Source of the DNA: Actinomycetota bacterium
GTDB lineage: Bacteria; Actinomycetota; Actinomycetes; Nanopelagicales; Nanopelagicaceae
DNA length: 8,153 nucleotides
Direction: 5' to 3'
Assembly: GCA_009924725.1 (NCBI GenBank)
Contig: RFRA01000038.1
Location: 1 to 8,153, forward strand
The position numbers were made by a program, and so were the translations under genes. Below, piece by piece: positions 1-5,858 of this stretch. The first letter of the stretch is position 1. The number at the start of each line of letters is the position of its first letter. The notes beneath the pieces were generated by a model, which was not told the DNA's origin, ran no database searches, and saw nothing but the letters and a program-made list of their open reading frames with translations.

Positions 1-752
1 AAAACCAGATCCATTGGCTTGCTGCCAGCAGGTAAACCAAGTTTTTCAGAAACAGCTGCTTGCAGTGTCTGCAAAATCTTAGGTTGCAACACAACGTTGC
101 CTGGCTTGTATACGCCGTGCACGTTACCGAAAGTTGCGGCAACCATGTAGCGAGTACTTGGGTCAGTTCCTAAAGTTGCAACTGTCATTAGCGCATCTTC
201 GGGAGTCGAGTACAACTTGGCATCGTGCTTTGCTTCGATACCGTCTTCTTCGCCACCAACAACACCGATTTCAATTTCTAGAATTGTGCGCGCTGCGGCT
301 GAAAGCTTCTGCATCTCGGCTGCAACTTTCATATTTGTTGGCATATCAACTGCTGAACCGTCCCACATATGTGAATTAAATAGTGGAGCTTGACCATTCT
401 TGATGCGGTTTGCGCCGAACTCAAGTAGTGGGCGCATGAAACCGTCAAGCTTTTCAGCTGGGCAGTGATCAGTGTGTAGTGCAATGTTTACGTTGTAGTT
501 CTTCGCAACAACATGTGCGAATTCGGCAAGGCCGACTGCGCCATCAACCATGTTCTTAACGGTTGAACCTGATGCGTATTCAGCGCCGCCCCAAGAAAAT
601 TGAATGATGCCATCTGATTCAGCTTCGGCGAAACCACGAAGGGCTGCGATCAGGGTTTGAGATGATGAAACGTTGATTGCGGGATATGCAAAGGCGCCAG
701 CTTTCGCGCGATCCAACATATCTGCATAAATTTCCGGGGTTGCAATTGGCAT
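1..752 (-). CDS. fbaA: Class II fructose-bisphosphate aldolase, 3' part missing
   Basis: Cleaves fructose 1,6-bisphosphate to dihydroxyacetone phosphate and glyceraldehyde 3-phosphate, and runs in reverse for gluconeogenesis; cytosolic and zinc-dependent. Reading the minus strand from ATG 752-750 gives 250 uninterrupted residues. The N-terminus (MPIATPEIYADML) and the segment AGAFAYPAINVSS are typical of the class II enzyme. The HTDHC motif at residues 93-97 supplies the catalytic Asp95 and zinc ligand His96. LEIE at about 158-161 and NVHGVYKPGN at 210-219 (zinc ligand His212) follow the family order. The family is about 340 aa, so roughly 90 residues, including the glycine-rich phosphate-binding loop, lie beyond the window edge. 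A clear GGAG Shine-Dalgarno sequence at 761-758 sits 5 nt before the ATG and fixes the start. The leader upstream is strongly structured (see 762-829). Family call is very secure. Confidence 0.97.
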   Translation of the reverse strand, partial: MPIATPEIYADMLDRAKAGAFAYPAINVSSSQTLIAALRGFAEAESDGIIQFSWGGAEYASGSTVKNMVDGAVGLAEFAHVVAKNYNVNIALHTDHCPAEKLDGFMRPLLEFGANRIKNGQAPLFNSHMWDGSAVDMPTNMKVAAEMQKLSAAARTILEIEIGVVGGEEDGIEAKHDAKLYSTPEDALMTVATLGTDPSTRYMVAATFGNVHGVYKPGNVVLQPKILQTLQAAVSEKLGLPAGSKPMDLV

Positions 753-757
753 GATCA

Positions 758-761
758 CTCC
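758..761 (-). promoter_or_regulatory. fbaA ribosome binding site (GGAG)
   Basis: GGAG on the minus strand, 5 nt before the fbaA ATG at 752-750. It directly follows the 3' arm of the long stem whose last pair is 762:829, so opening or closing of that stem could affect ribosome access. The motif and distance are seen directly; the regulatory effect is inferred. Confidence 0.7.
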
Positions 762-829
762 AGTGGTGGATATGTAAAAGCCGAGCGCATCTTTGGGCCG
801 ACTAAAGGCTTACGACATATCCAACCACT
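762..829 (-). promoter_or_regulatory. Long stem-loop in the fbaA leader, abutting the ribosome binding site
   Basis: The plus-strand arm AGTGGTGGATATGT (762-775) pairs with ACATATCCAACCACT (815-829): 14 base pairs with a single bulged A. A second helix, AAGCC (778-782) with GGCTT (807-811), continues it after a small 2x3 internal loop, leaving a 24-nt apical loop. As RNA of the minus strand it ends exactly beside the fbaA GGAG. A 14-bp interrupted palindrome is unlikely by chance in this short stretch. It may be a cis-regulatory leader, an mRNA stabiliser or processing site, or a factor-free terminator; no T-run follows it, which makes simple intrinsic termination less likely. It matches no riboswitch family I know. 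Confidence 0.6.
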
Positions 830-831
830 TA

Positions 832-859
832 CCCGAGCGTAAGAAAAATTAGGCTCGGG
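832..859 (-). promoter_or_regulatory. GC-rich hairpin next to the fbaA leader stem
   Basis: CCCGAGC (832-838) pairs perfectly with GCTCGGG (853-859). Inside, after one G/G mismatch, TAA (840-842) pairs with TTA (849-851) around a GAAAAA hexaloop. Only two bases separate it from the larger stem at 762-829, so the two could stack. It lies 23 nt past the stop of the 36-aa ORF, where a terminator for that gene would be expected, but no U-tract follows on either strand. The segment CCGAGC (781-786), in the loop of the neighbouring stem, could compete for pairing with 853-858. The hairpin is seen; its function is unknown. Confidence 0.55.
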
Positions 860-882
860 GTTAGGAGCGTCAGCTGCCCCCT

Positions 883-993
883 TTAGCCCCCTGAATACTT
901 GAGTTTCAGGATCCTCGAGATGATGGTGGCCACGGCTCGAGCCAATTCTGGGATGGTCATGAACTTGATTAGGCCCATAAAGATTGCTGACAT
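883..993 (-). CDS. Candidate 36-aa basic amphipathic small protein
   Basis: ATG at 993-991 opens a 36-codon frame ending in TAA at 885-883. It begins MSAIFMGLIKFM and continues with TIPELARAVATIISRIL, then KLKYSGG. It is preceded by AAAGG at 1007-1003, nine bases upstream, which is a usable ribosome binding site. The protein is hydrophobic and helical in character, with five Lys/Arg and one Glu, so it could be a membrane-associated or surface-active peptide. I do not recognise a family. It lies upstream of fbaA on the same strand, with a structured 130-nt spacer between them, so it could also act as a leader ORF or as a small partner gene. The overlapping 89-codon frame on the same strand has unnatural composition and lacks this ribosome binding site. 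Being real rather than chance is more likely than not, but unproven. Confidence 0.45.
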   Translation of the reverse strand: MSAIFMGLIKFMTIPELARAVATIISRILKLKYSGG

Positions 994-1064
994 TTGTAAG
1001 TGCCTTTCGGTTAGCGACCACGATGGTGATCGAAGGCTGTGATCTTCGCGGTTCTGCGTAGCAC

Positions 1065-1074
1065 CAAAATTTTG
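1065..1074. repeat. 10-bp palindrome CAAAATTTTG upstream of acs
   Basis: A perfect palindrome CAAAATTTTG lies about 85 bp before the acs start and about 70 bp before the small ORF on the other strand. It could be a protein-binding site or simply an AT-rich promoter-region tract. Its core resembles the arms of the 22-bp palindrome at 4781-4802. Only the symmetry is observed. Confidence 0.3.
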
Positions 1075-1100
1075 AGCGCCGTCTCTTGTTGATAGGTAAA

Positions 1101-1138
1101 TGCCTTGGACAAGTTTTACTAGGAATTATTTGCCTTGG
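1101..1138. repeat. Direct repeat TGCCTTGG, 30 bp apart, just upstream of acs
   Basis: TGCCTTGG occurs at 1101-1108 and again at 1131-1138, with 30 bp between repeat starts, close to three helical turns. Both copies lie within 56 bp of the acs ATG. The phasing would suit two protein copies binding one DNA face. The repeat also falls in the upstream extension of the acs frame, but the extra residues there do not look like acetyl-CoA synthetase, so it is probably leader DNA. Function is inferred only. Confidence 0.3.
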
Positions 1139-1156
1139 CGGGTAACCTCAAGCACT

Positions 1157-3115
1157 ATGACTGAAGACTCGTTATCCAATCTCTCCCATGAAACTCGCAC
1201 CTTTGCGCCAAGTGCTGAATTTGTGGCGCAAGCGAATGCGAAAGCCAACCTTTATGACGAAGCCGAGGCTGACCGCTTAGGTTTCTGGGAAAAACAAGCC
1301 AAGAACTTGTTGTGGGATGCACCTTGGTCTGAAGTTCTCGACTGGCAACCACCTTATGCAAAATGGTTTGTGGGTGGAAAGTTAAATGCCAGCGTTAACG
1401 CACTCGATCGTCACGTTAATGAAGGTCGCGGCTCTCGCGTTGCTTTCCACTTTGAAGGCGAGCCCGGTGACACCCGCACCATTACCTATTCAGATTTATT
1501 AGTTGAAGTTAAGAAAACTGCTAATGCGTTAATTGAGTTAGGAATTAGCGCAGGCGATCGCGTTGCAATTTACATGCCGATGATTCCTGAAGCAGCAATT
1601 GCGATGTTGGCATGCGCGCGCATTGGCGCACCACACTCAGTTGTCTTTGGTGGTTTTTCAGCCGATGCGTTGATCTCACGCATTAATGACGCTGATGCTA
1701 AGTTAGTAATTACCTCCGACGGTGGTTATCGCAAAGGTGCTGCGTTCGCACTAAAACCAACTGTCGACGAAGCGCTCTCAAAACCAAATAACGTTGAGAA
1801 AGTTTTAGTGGTTAAGCGAACTGGCCAAGCGACTGCCTTTGATTCAGGAAAAGATGTTTGGTGGCACGAGATCGTTGATCGCCAAAGCGCAGAGCATGTG
1901 GCGCAGGCATTTGATGCCGAGCACCCACTGTTTATTCTCTATACCTCTGGAACAACTGCAAAACCAAAGGGCATTTTTCACACTACTGGTGGCTATTTAA
2001 CGCAGGCTGCTTATACGCATAAGGCAGTCTTTGATCTAAAGGCCGAAACCGATGTTTATTGGTGCACTGCAGATATTGGTTGGATTACCGGACACTCATA
2101 CGTCGTTTATGGCCCACTAATTAATGGTGCAACTCAAGTAATGTACGAAGGAACACCTGATACACCACATAAAGGTCGCATCTTTGAACTCGTTGCTAAA
2201 TACAAAGTAAGCATTTTGTATACCGCGCCAACTTTGATTCGTACCTGGATGAAGTGGGGCGAAGAATTTCCTAAGGCGCATGATCTTTCAACGTTGCGTC
2301 TACTTGGTTCAGTTGGTGAACCAATTAACCCTGAAGCTTGGATGTGGTACCGCGAAGTTATTGGCGCAAATCGTTGCCCAATTGTTGATACTTGGTGGCA
2401 AACTGAAACTGGCGGCATCATGATTTCACCATTGCCTGGTGTTACTGCAACTAAACCAGGTTCTGCGATGGGTCCGATTCCGGGCATCAGTGCAAAAGTT
2501 GTTGACGATAAAGCTAATGAAGTTGGCTTAGGTCACGGCGGATTTTTGATTCTTGATAAACCATGGCCGGGAATGTTGCGCGGTGTTTGGGGCGAAGACG
2601 AACGATATAAAGAAACTTACTGGTCACGTTTTAACGGAATTTATTTCGCCGGCGATGGTGCCAAAATCGATGAAGAAGGCGCACTCTGGTTATTGGGTCG
2701 CGTTGACGATGTAATGAATGTTTCTGGTCACCGCATTTCAACCACTGAAGTGGAATCAGCTCTAGTTAGCCACCCAGAAGTGGCAGAGGCTGCAGTAGTT
2801 GGCGCAGCCGATGAAATGACTGGGCAAGGAATCGTGGCATTCGTGATTCTGCGCGGCGGCGTTGCACATGTGGAAAGCGAAAAGCTGATCCAAGCTCTAC
2901 GTGCCCATGTAGCTAAAGAGATCGGCGCAATCGCCAAACCACGCCAAATCGTGGTGGTTAACGAGCTACCAAAGACCCGAAGCGGCAAGATCATGCGTCG
3001 TTTACTTAAAGATGTTGCTGAAAATCGCGCAGTTGGCGATTCCACAACGCTGGCAGATCCAAACGTGATGAAGCTGATCTCTGAAGGGCTAAATACTTCT
3101 AAGGACGAAGATTAA
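1157..3115 (+). CDS. acsA: Acetyl-CoA synthetase (AMP-forming)
   Basis: Activates acetate with ATP and CoA to acetyl-CoA through an acetyl-adenylate; cytosolic ANL-superfamily enzyme. The frame is open from 1100, but ATG 1157 gives 652 aa, the length I recall for Salmonella Acs, and landmark residues then fall at the familiar numbers: Thr311, Val386, Trp414 of [10 protein letters not shown] (411-420, acetate pocket), and Lys611 of PKTRSGK, near the regulatory lysine acetylated in other bacteria. The ATP loop is [11 protein letters not shown] (262-272); the usual Gly is Ala268. [16 protein letters not shown] (511-526) is the domain hinge region. WWQTETGG favours acetate over propionate (PrpE usually has a TES version). 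No strong Shine-Dalgarno precedes 1157. The gene ends 14 bp from a convergent gene. An alternative start at 1100 has AGG only 3 nt away and adds 19 unlikely residues. Confidence 0.96.
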   Translation: MTEDSLSNLSHETRTFAPSAEFVAQANAKANLYDEAEADRLGFWEKQAKNLLWDAPWSEVLDWQPPYAKWFVGGKLNASVNALDRHVNEGRGSRVAFHFEGEPGDTRTITYSDLLVEVKKTANALIELGISAGDRVAIYMPMIPEAAIAMLACARIGAPHSVVFGGFSADALISRINDADAKLVITSDGGYRKGAAFALKPTVDEALSKPNNVEKVLVVKRTGQATAFDSGKDVWWHEIVDRQSAEHVAQAFDAEHPLFILYTSGTTAKPKGIFHTTGGYLTQAAYTHKAVFDLKAETDVYWCTADIGWITGHSYVVYGPLINGATQVMYEGTPDTPHKGRIFELVAKYKVSILYTAPTLIRTWMKWGEEFPKAHDLSTLRLLGSVGEPINPEAWMWYREVIGANRCPIVDTWWQTETGGIMISPLPGVTATKPGSAMGPIPGISAKVVDDKANEVGLGHGGFLILDKPWPGMLRGVWGEDERYKETYWSRFNGIYFAGDGAKIDEEGALWLLGRVDDVMNVSGHRISTTEVESALVSHPEVAEAAVVGAADEMTGQGIVAFVILRGGVAHVESEKLIQALRAHVAKEIGAIAKPRQIVVVNELPKTRSGKIMRRLLKDVAENRAVGDSTTLADPNVMKLISEGLNTSKDED

Positions 3116-3129
3116 GTAGTTCGTTGTAG

Positions 3130-4734
3130 TTATTCATAAACAGGACCGATGTAAACCACCACCGAGCTATGTTTAATTGAACTTACGGTTGTAGGCCAAG
3201 AAATTGTGGTTGACCCACCTGGTAATAGTGTTTGATAAGTTTTCACTTGGTCTGCAAATACAGGAACACCTGATGCATCGAGACCAAAGTAATGAAAGAT
3301 ACTCTCTCCAGATAGCCGCAGAGTCTTCGATTTATTAACAAGGGTGAACTCAATATTGATTCCAGAGATTTTTGCGTCACGAACTGCTGGCCATTCATCA
3401 GGATTTGTTGGCCTATTAGATGAGCGTGGATACTTTGTGAGTGTAATTACATCTGGTTGAAGGCCAGGAAAGTACATCCAAATTTTCTCGCCAGCTTTAA
3501 GCATTGGAAATTTATCATTTCTGGCTTCAATCAGGACAACGCCTGTTGAAGTCGCTGCCATAACTGTGAAACTTGGACTTGTGAGATTCTCTGTTTTAGA
3601 TGGGTTCGTGACCTCAAAAGCGGTCCACTTGCTATTTGAAATTATTTTTCCTACTACTGGAGTGTCCGAACTCGTTGTTGATGAATTTGAGTTGCTACTA
3701 GAGCTTCCATTTTGCGATGGTTTTACGGGTGGAGTAGAAGCAAAACCATTTGAGTCTGCTCCGTAGGTTGCTTCAGAATTACTAAATCCCTCATACTCAA
3801 GTTGCTTGATTAGAGAACTTCTTGAAAATGCTGATGATGCGAGGTACTGCGCAGCTTTTCTAACTGCTTGATCAAACCAATCAGCTTTCTGGGCGTCGGC
3901 GGCATTCTGCGAGTCTGAGTTGGAAAAACCTTCGTACACAAGTTGCTTTATAAGTCCTGAACGTGAGAATCCGCTTGACTTTAGATACTGAGCAGCTTTG
4001 CGAACGGCTTGCTCTGACCAATTGGCATTTATTGAATCAACAGCATAGGTTGAATCGTCATTTGAAAAGCCTTCATAGTTTAACTGTTTTATCAAACCGG
4101 TTCTGGAAAATCCGGAGGAGTTTAGGTACTGCCTAGCTTTTTTCACCGCATTGATTTGATCAATAGTTTCTGTTGAGCTTGGTGTTTGCGAAACTGTTGG
4201 CGTTGGCGTTGGCGTTGGCGTTGATGTTGATGTTGATGATGTCGAGAACGTAATTGTTGAAGTTTTAGATTGATTGCCTCGAACTGCCGAAACTGTGACT
4301 GTTGCTTTAGTTCCAGTAGGTAATCCAAAAACTCTAAATGGTCTAGTGCTTCCACTGATTGGCAACCATTCAACAGAGCCCGCCGACGAGGATACTCCCC
4401 ATACATAATCTTGACTATAGTTTATGACTACGCCAACAAATCCATCGGAAGTTGAAATTATTGAACCGAAATAAGGTGTTACGACATCATTAATCTCTTG
4501 TGTGGATAAAGTTGTTGCAGGCGACGGAGTTGAACTTGGCTTAGCAACAGCGTTTACTCCTTTAGACCAAACTTTCTTACTGCCACTCTTAATGCAAGTA
4601 TAAATCAGACCACTTGATGTGATTTTCTCATTTAATGTTTTGCACGTTGTTCCAGGTTTCGGCGCTGCCGCGAAAGAAGGAGTAAATAACCCGGCGGCTA
4701 GAACAAAGACGATTGCGATAGAAAGCTTTTTCAT
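3130..4734 (-). CDS. Secreted protein with three Ltp-type repeats
   Basis: A 534-aa exported protein from ATG 4734 (another in-frame ATG at 4746 adds four residues, MICC). It has a Sec signal peptide, MKKLSIAIVFVLAAGLF, with likely cleavage after SFA at 20-25. There is no lipobox, so it is not an evident lipoprotein. In order: a two-Cys module (Cys31, Cys47, GLIYTCIKSGSKKVW); an Fn3-like beta segment at about 82-165; an S/T/P linker at 165-190; three 47-residue repeats at 196-330 sharing YL-SS-FSR--LIKQL-YEGFSN, with Trp at repeat ends, matching the Ltp / host cell surface-exposed lipoprotein family; a Ser/Asn-rich linker at 343-358; and a beta-rich C-terminal region ending YIGPVYE. Ltp proteins of phages block DNA entry of other phages; chromosomal copies are common in actinobacteria and of unknown role. 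It sits between acs and the MarP-like operon, where I recall no homologue in mycobacteria. Confidence 0.85.
   Translation of the reverse strand: MKKLSIAIVFVLAAGLFTPSFAAAPKPGTTCKTLNEKITSSGLIYTCIKSGSKKVWSKGVNAVAKPSSTPSPATTLSTQEINDVVTPYFGSIISTSDGFVGVVINYSQDYVWGVSSSAGSVEWLPISGSTRPFRVFGLPTGTKATVTVSAVRGNQSKTSTITFSTSSTSTSTPTPTPTPTVSQTPSSTETIDQINAVKKARQYLNSSGFSRTGLIKQLNYEGFSNDDSTYAVDSINANWSEQAVRKAAQYLKSSGFSRSGLIKQLVYEGFSNSDSQNAADAQKADWFDQAVRKAAQYLASSAFSRSSLIKQLEYEGFSNSEATYGADSNGFASTPPVKPSQNGSSSSNSNSSTTSSDTPVVGKIISNSKWTAFEVTNPSKTENLTSPSFTVMAATSTGVVLIEARNDKFPMLKAGEKIWMYFPGLQPDVITLTKYPRSSNRPTNPDEWPAVRDAKISGINIEFTLVNKSKTLRLSGESIFHYFGLDASGVPVFADQVKTYQTLLPGGSTTISWPTTVSSIKHSSVVVYIGPVYE
3745..4149 (-). repeat. 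Three tandem 141-bp coding repeats (Ltp domains)
   Basis: Within the secreted protein, residues 196-242, 243-289 and 290-330 are three head-to-tail copies of a 47-aa unit (141 bp), the last one cut short after about 41 residues, before its terminal Trp. Shared residues include A-V-[KR]-K-A, Q-Y-L, S-S-x-F-S-R, L-I-K-Q-L and Y-E-G-F-S-N. Copies 2 and 3 are closest to each other, as expected from a later duplication, with differences scattered rather than clustered. Confidence 0.9.
4196..4237 (-). repeat. Hexanucleotide microsatellite coding Thr-Pro/Thr-Ser
   Basis: Seven consecutive 6-bp units on the plus strand, GTTGGC four times and then GTTGAT three times. On the coding strand they specify alternating Ser-Thr and Pro-Thr in the linker between the Fn3-like segment and the Ltp repeats. 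A six-base unit can expand or shrink by slippage without a frameshift, changing linker length. The tract is seen; variability between strains is a prediction. Confidence 0.8.
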
Positions 4735-4741
4735 GCAACAA

Positions 4742-4747
4742 ATCATA
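4742..4747 (-). promoter_or_regulatory. Candidate -10 element for the Ltp-repeat gene, leaderless mRNA
   Basis: TATGAT on the minus strand (4747-4742) is followed by 7 bases and then the A of ATG 4734, so transcription could begin at the start codon. No Shine-Dalgarno precedes either candidate ATG, which fits a leaderless message, a common form in actinobacteria. A second TATATA at 4770-4765 could be an alternative -10 giving a short leader. No good -35 is seen for either. Confidence 0.4.
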
Positions 4748-4780
4748 ATTTATGCTCAGTAACTTATATAGAACTCAGAA

Positions 4781-4802
4781 CCAAATTTTAACTAAATTTT
4801 GG
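4781..4802. promoter_or_regulatory. 22-bp near-perfect palindrome upstream of the Ltp-repeat gene
   Basis: CCAAATTTTA (4781-4790) and TAAATTTTGG (4793-4802) are inverted around a 2-bp centre, with 9 of 10 positions pairing. It lies about 50-70 bp before the start of the Ltp-repeat gene and just past the stop of the CvpA-like gene. Size and symmetry suit a dimeric repressor or activator operator. With A/T-rich arms and only 2 bp between them it would be a poor terminator hairpin. Operator function is inferred. Confidence 0.45.
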
Positions 4803-4818
4803 GCGAAGATCTGTCCCT

Positions 4819-5301
4819 TTATCTAAGAAGTTCGCTTGCGCGATCTTTTAGGTCGGTAATAACGCTTGGCAAACGCTCATCTAGTTGCGCGTAAATCTGG
4901 CTCTCATTAACTTGATCTTTAACTGCGCTCCAGGGCGACCAAAGCAGTGTGGTTAGAACCAAGTAACTAATTATTACGATGCGAATCAGCTCGAGTGCTA
5001 CACCGGCTAACGAATCAATCGCTTTTAGTGGTTTCCAGAGCAAGCGGGCGTGGAAAAACTTTGCGAATTTGCCGAATACTAATAAGCCAAGCTGAGCACC
5101 AAGGAAAATTGCAACTAAGACCGCGACAATTTGTTTTAGGAGTGAATCCCATGATGCAACTAATTGCAATGAGAAGTAAAGACCAGCAACACCACCAACG
5201 ATGTAACCAAGAGTGCGGAAAATAGTGGCAAGAAAACCGGTGCTGTAACCGCGCTTGATTGCGCCAAGAGCCAAGAGTGCTATTGCGATATCAACAAACA
5301 T
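4819..5301 (-). CDS. CvpA-like (MarP membrane domain-like) integral membrane protein
   Basis: A 160-aa protein with about four hydrophobic segments (roughly residues 2-15, 23-48, 57-77 and 97-121) and a short polar C-terminal tail. The N-terminus MFVDIAIALLALGAIKRGYSTGF and the later motif KAIDSLAGVALELIR are of the CvpA / colicin V production type, also found as the membrane anchor of the mycobacterial periplasmic serine protease MarP. Here the frame stops (TAA 4821-4819) with no protease domain: there is no GDSGG motif in it or in the following 84 bp. AGGTGG at 5314-5309 with 7-nt spacing fixes the start. It is the third gene after nth and the TlpA-like lipoprotein, 23 bp from the latter, probably one operon. 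The exact function of CvpA-only proteins is not established. Confidence 0.8.
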   Translation of the reverse strand: MFVDIAIALLALGAIKRGYSTGFLATIFRTLGYIVGGVAGLYFSLQLVASWDSLLKQIVAVLVAIFLGAQLGLLVFGKFAKFFHARLLWKPLKAIDSLAGVALELIRIVIISYLVLTTLLWSPWSAVKDQVNESQIYAQLDERLPSVITDLKDRASELLR

Positions 5302-5324
5302 TAAACGGCCACCTATCGCTCTGA

Positions 5325-5858
5325 CTAAATCTTCACTTTTAAGTATTTAGCAGTTAAATCAATTAGTTCGTCGGTTGAATTAACTACACCTACATGTTTG
5401 TAAACCACAGTACCCTGCTTATCGATAAACCAAGTCACGGGCACACCCATGCCAAAAGTTCCACGTGTTATGCCTTTAGCATCAAAAAGATTAGGCCAGG
5501 TCATTCCGTTGGCAATAATAAAGTCTTTAGAATCTTGTGGTTTGGCTTCTTCAACTGCAATTCCAAGCAATTTAACTTTGCCATTTGAGTGGTGGTTAAA
5601 CTCAACAAATACAGGGATTTCATCGGCACATGGCCCACACCAAGAGCCCCAAACATTAACTATTAGCGGGCCGCGTAATGATTCAACCGAGATTTTTTGC
5701 GAACCGGTTAAACAATTAAGCAATGTGTCGCCTGGTTTTGCGGCCACACGACTGATTTCAGTGCAATCAATAACTTCACCTTTAGCCGCCAGTTGTTTAG
5801 TAATGGTGGAGCAACCTGTTAAAGACAGTGCGAGTAAAAGAATTAGAACTTTCTTCAT
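5325..5858 (-). CDS. TlpA/ResA-like thioredoxin-fold lipoprotein
   Basis: A 177-aa exported thiol-disulfide protein. The signal ends in the lipobox LTGC, so Cys16 should be lipidated and the protein held on the outer face of the membrane. The thioredoxin fold follows from about residue 44: [18 protein letters not shown] has the redox pair Cys74/Cys77, and [13 protein letters not shown] supplies the cis-Pro at 140. Two further cysteines, Cys32 and Cys49, precede the fold and could form a structural disulfide. Likely jobs are reduction of disulfides or service to cytochrome c maturation; the substrate cannot be told. Its ATG overlaps the nth stop as ATGA (5858-5855), indicating translational coupling. 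Stop is TAG. The same order, nth then a TlpA-like protein, is found in mycobacteria as I recall it. Confidence 0.9.
   Translation of the reverse strand: MKKVLILLLALSLTGCSTITKQLAAKGEVIDCTEISRVAAKPGDTLLNCLTGSQKISVESLRGPLIVNVWGSWCGPCADEIPVFVEFNHHSNGKVKLLGIAVEEAKPQDSKDFIIANGMTWPNLFDAKGITRGTFGMGVPVTWFIDKQGTVVYKHVGVVNSTDELIDLTAKYLKVKI

Larger units (their letters stand above)
753..1156. other. Long intergenic region between fbaA and acs
   Basis: About 400 bp separate the two divergently transcribed metabolic genes, in a window where most genes overlap or nearly touch. It contains, from left to right, the fbaA ribosome binding site, two adjacent hairpins (762-829 and 832-859), a candidate 36-aa gene on the minus strand (883-993), a 10-bp palindrome CAAAATTTTG (1065-1074), and an 8-bp direct repeat TGCCTTGG at 1101-1108 and 1131-1138. 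I found no convincing sigma-70 promoter for acs and no full GlxR-type TGTGA-N6-TCACA site. The region does not read like decayed coding sequence of a known gene. Confidence 0.7.

Noticed and set aside
755..1021. 88-codon minus-strand frame covering the fbaA upstream gap
   Set aside because: Its product has a patternless composition rich in Pro, Arg and His, runs through both hairpins and into the fbaA ribosome binding site, and lacks the AAAGG placed for the 36-aa frame.
1026..1048. Possible GlxR/Crp site around TGTGATCTTCGC
   Set aside because: Only the first half-site TGTGA is present; at the expected distance the sequence is CGGTT rather than TCACA.
1100..1156. Upstream extension of the acs frame (start at 1100)
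   Set aside because: The AGG is only 3 nt from this ATG and the 19 extra residues have no family likeness, whereas the ATG at 1157 gives exactly the family length and residue numbering.
3116..3129. Terminator between acs and the Ltp-repeat gene
   Set aside because: The 14-bp gap holds no inverted repeat or T-run.
4143..4406. Gln/Arg-rich 87-codon minus-strand frame inside the secreted protein gene
   Set aside because: It is the shifted frame of the hexamer repeat and surrounding codons; the Gln/Arg/His run comes from the repeat and not from selection.
3130..4734. Ltp-repeat gene as evidence of a prophage
   Set aside because: No integrase, phage structural gene or attachment repeat is nearby and neighbours are conserved chromosomal genes, so a resident actinobacterial gene is simpler.
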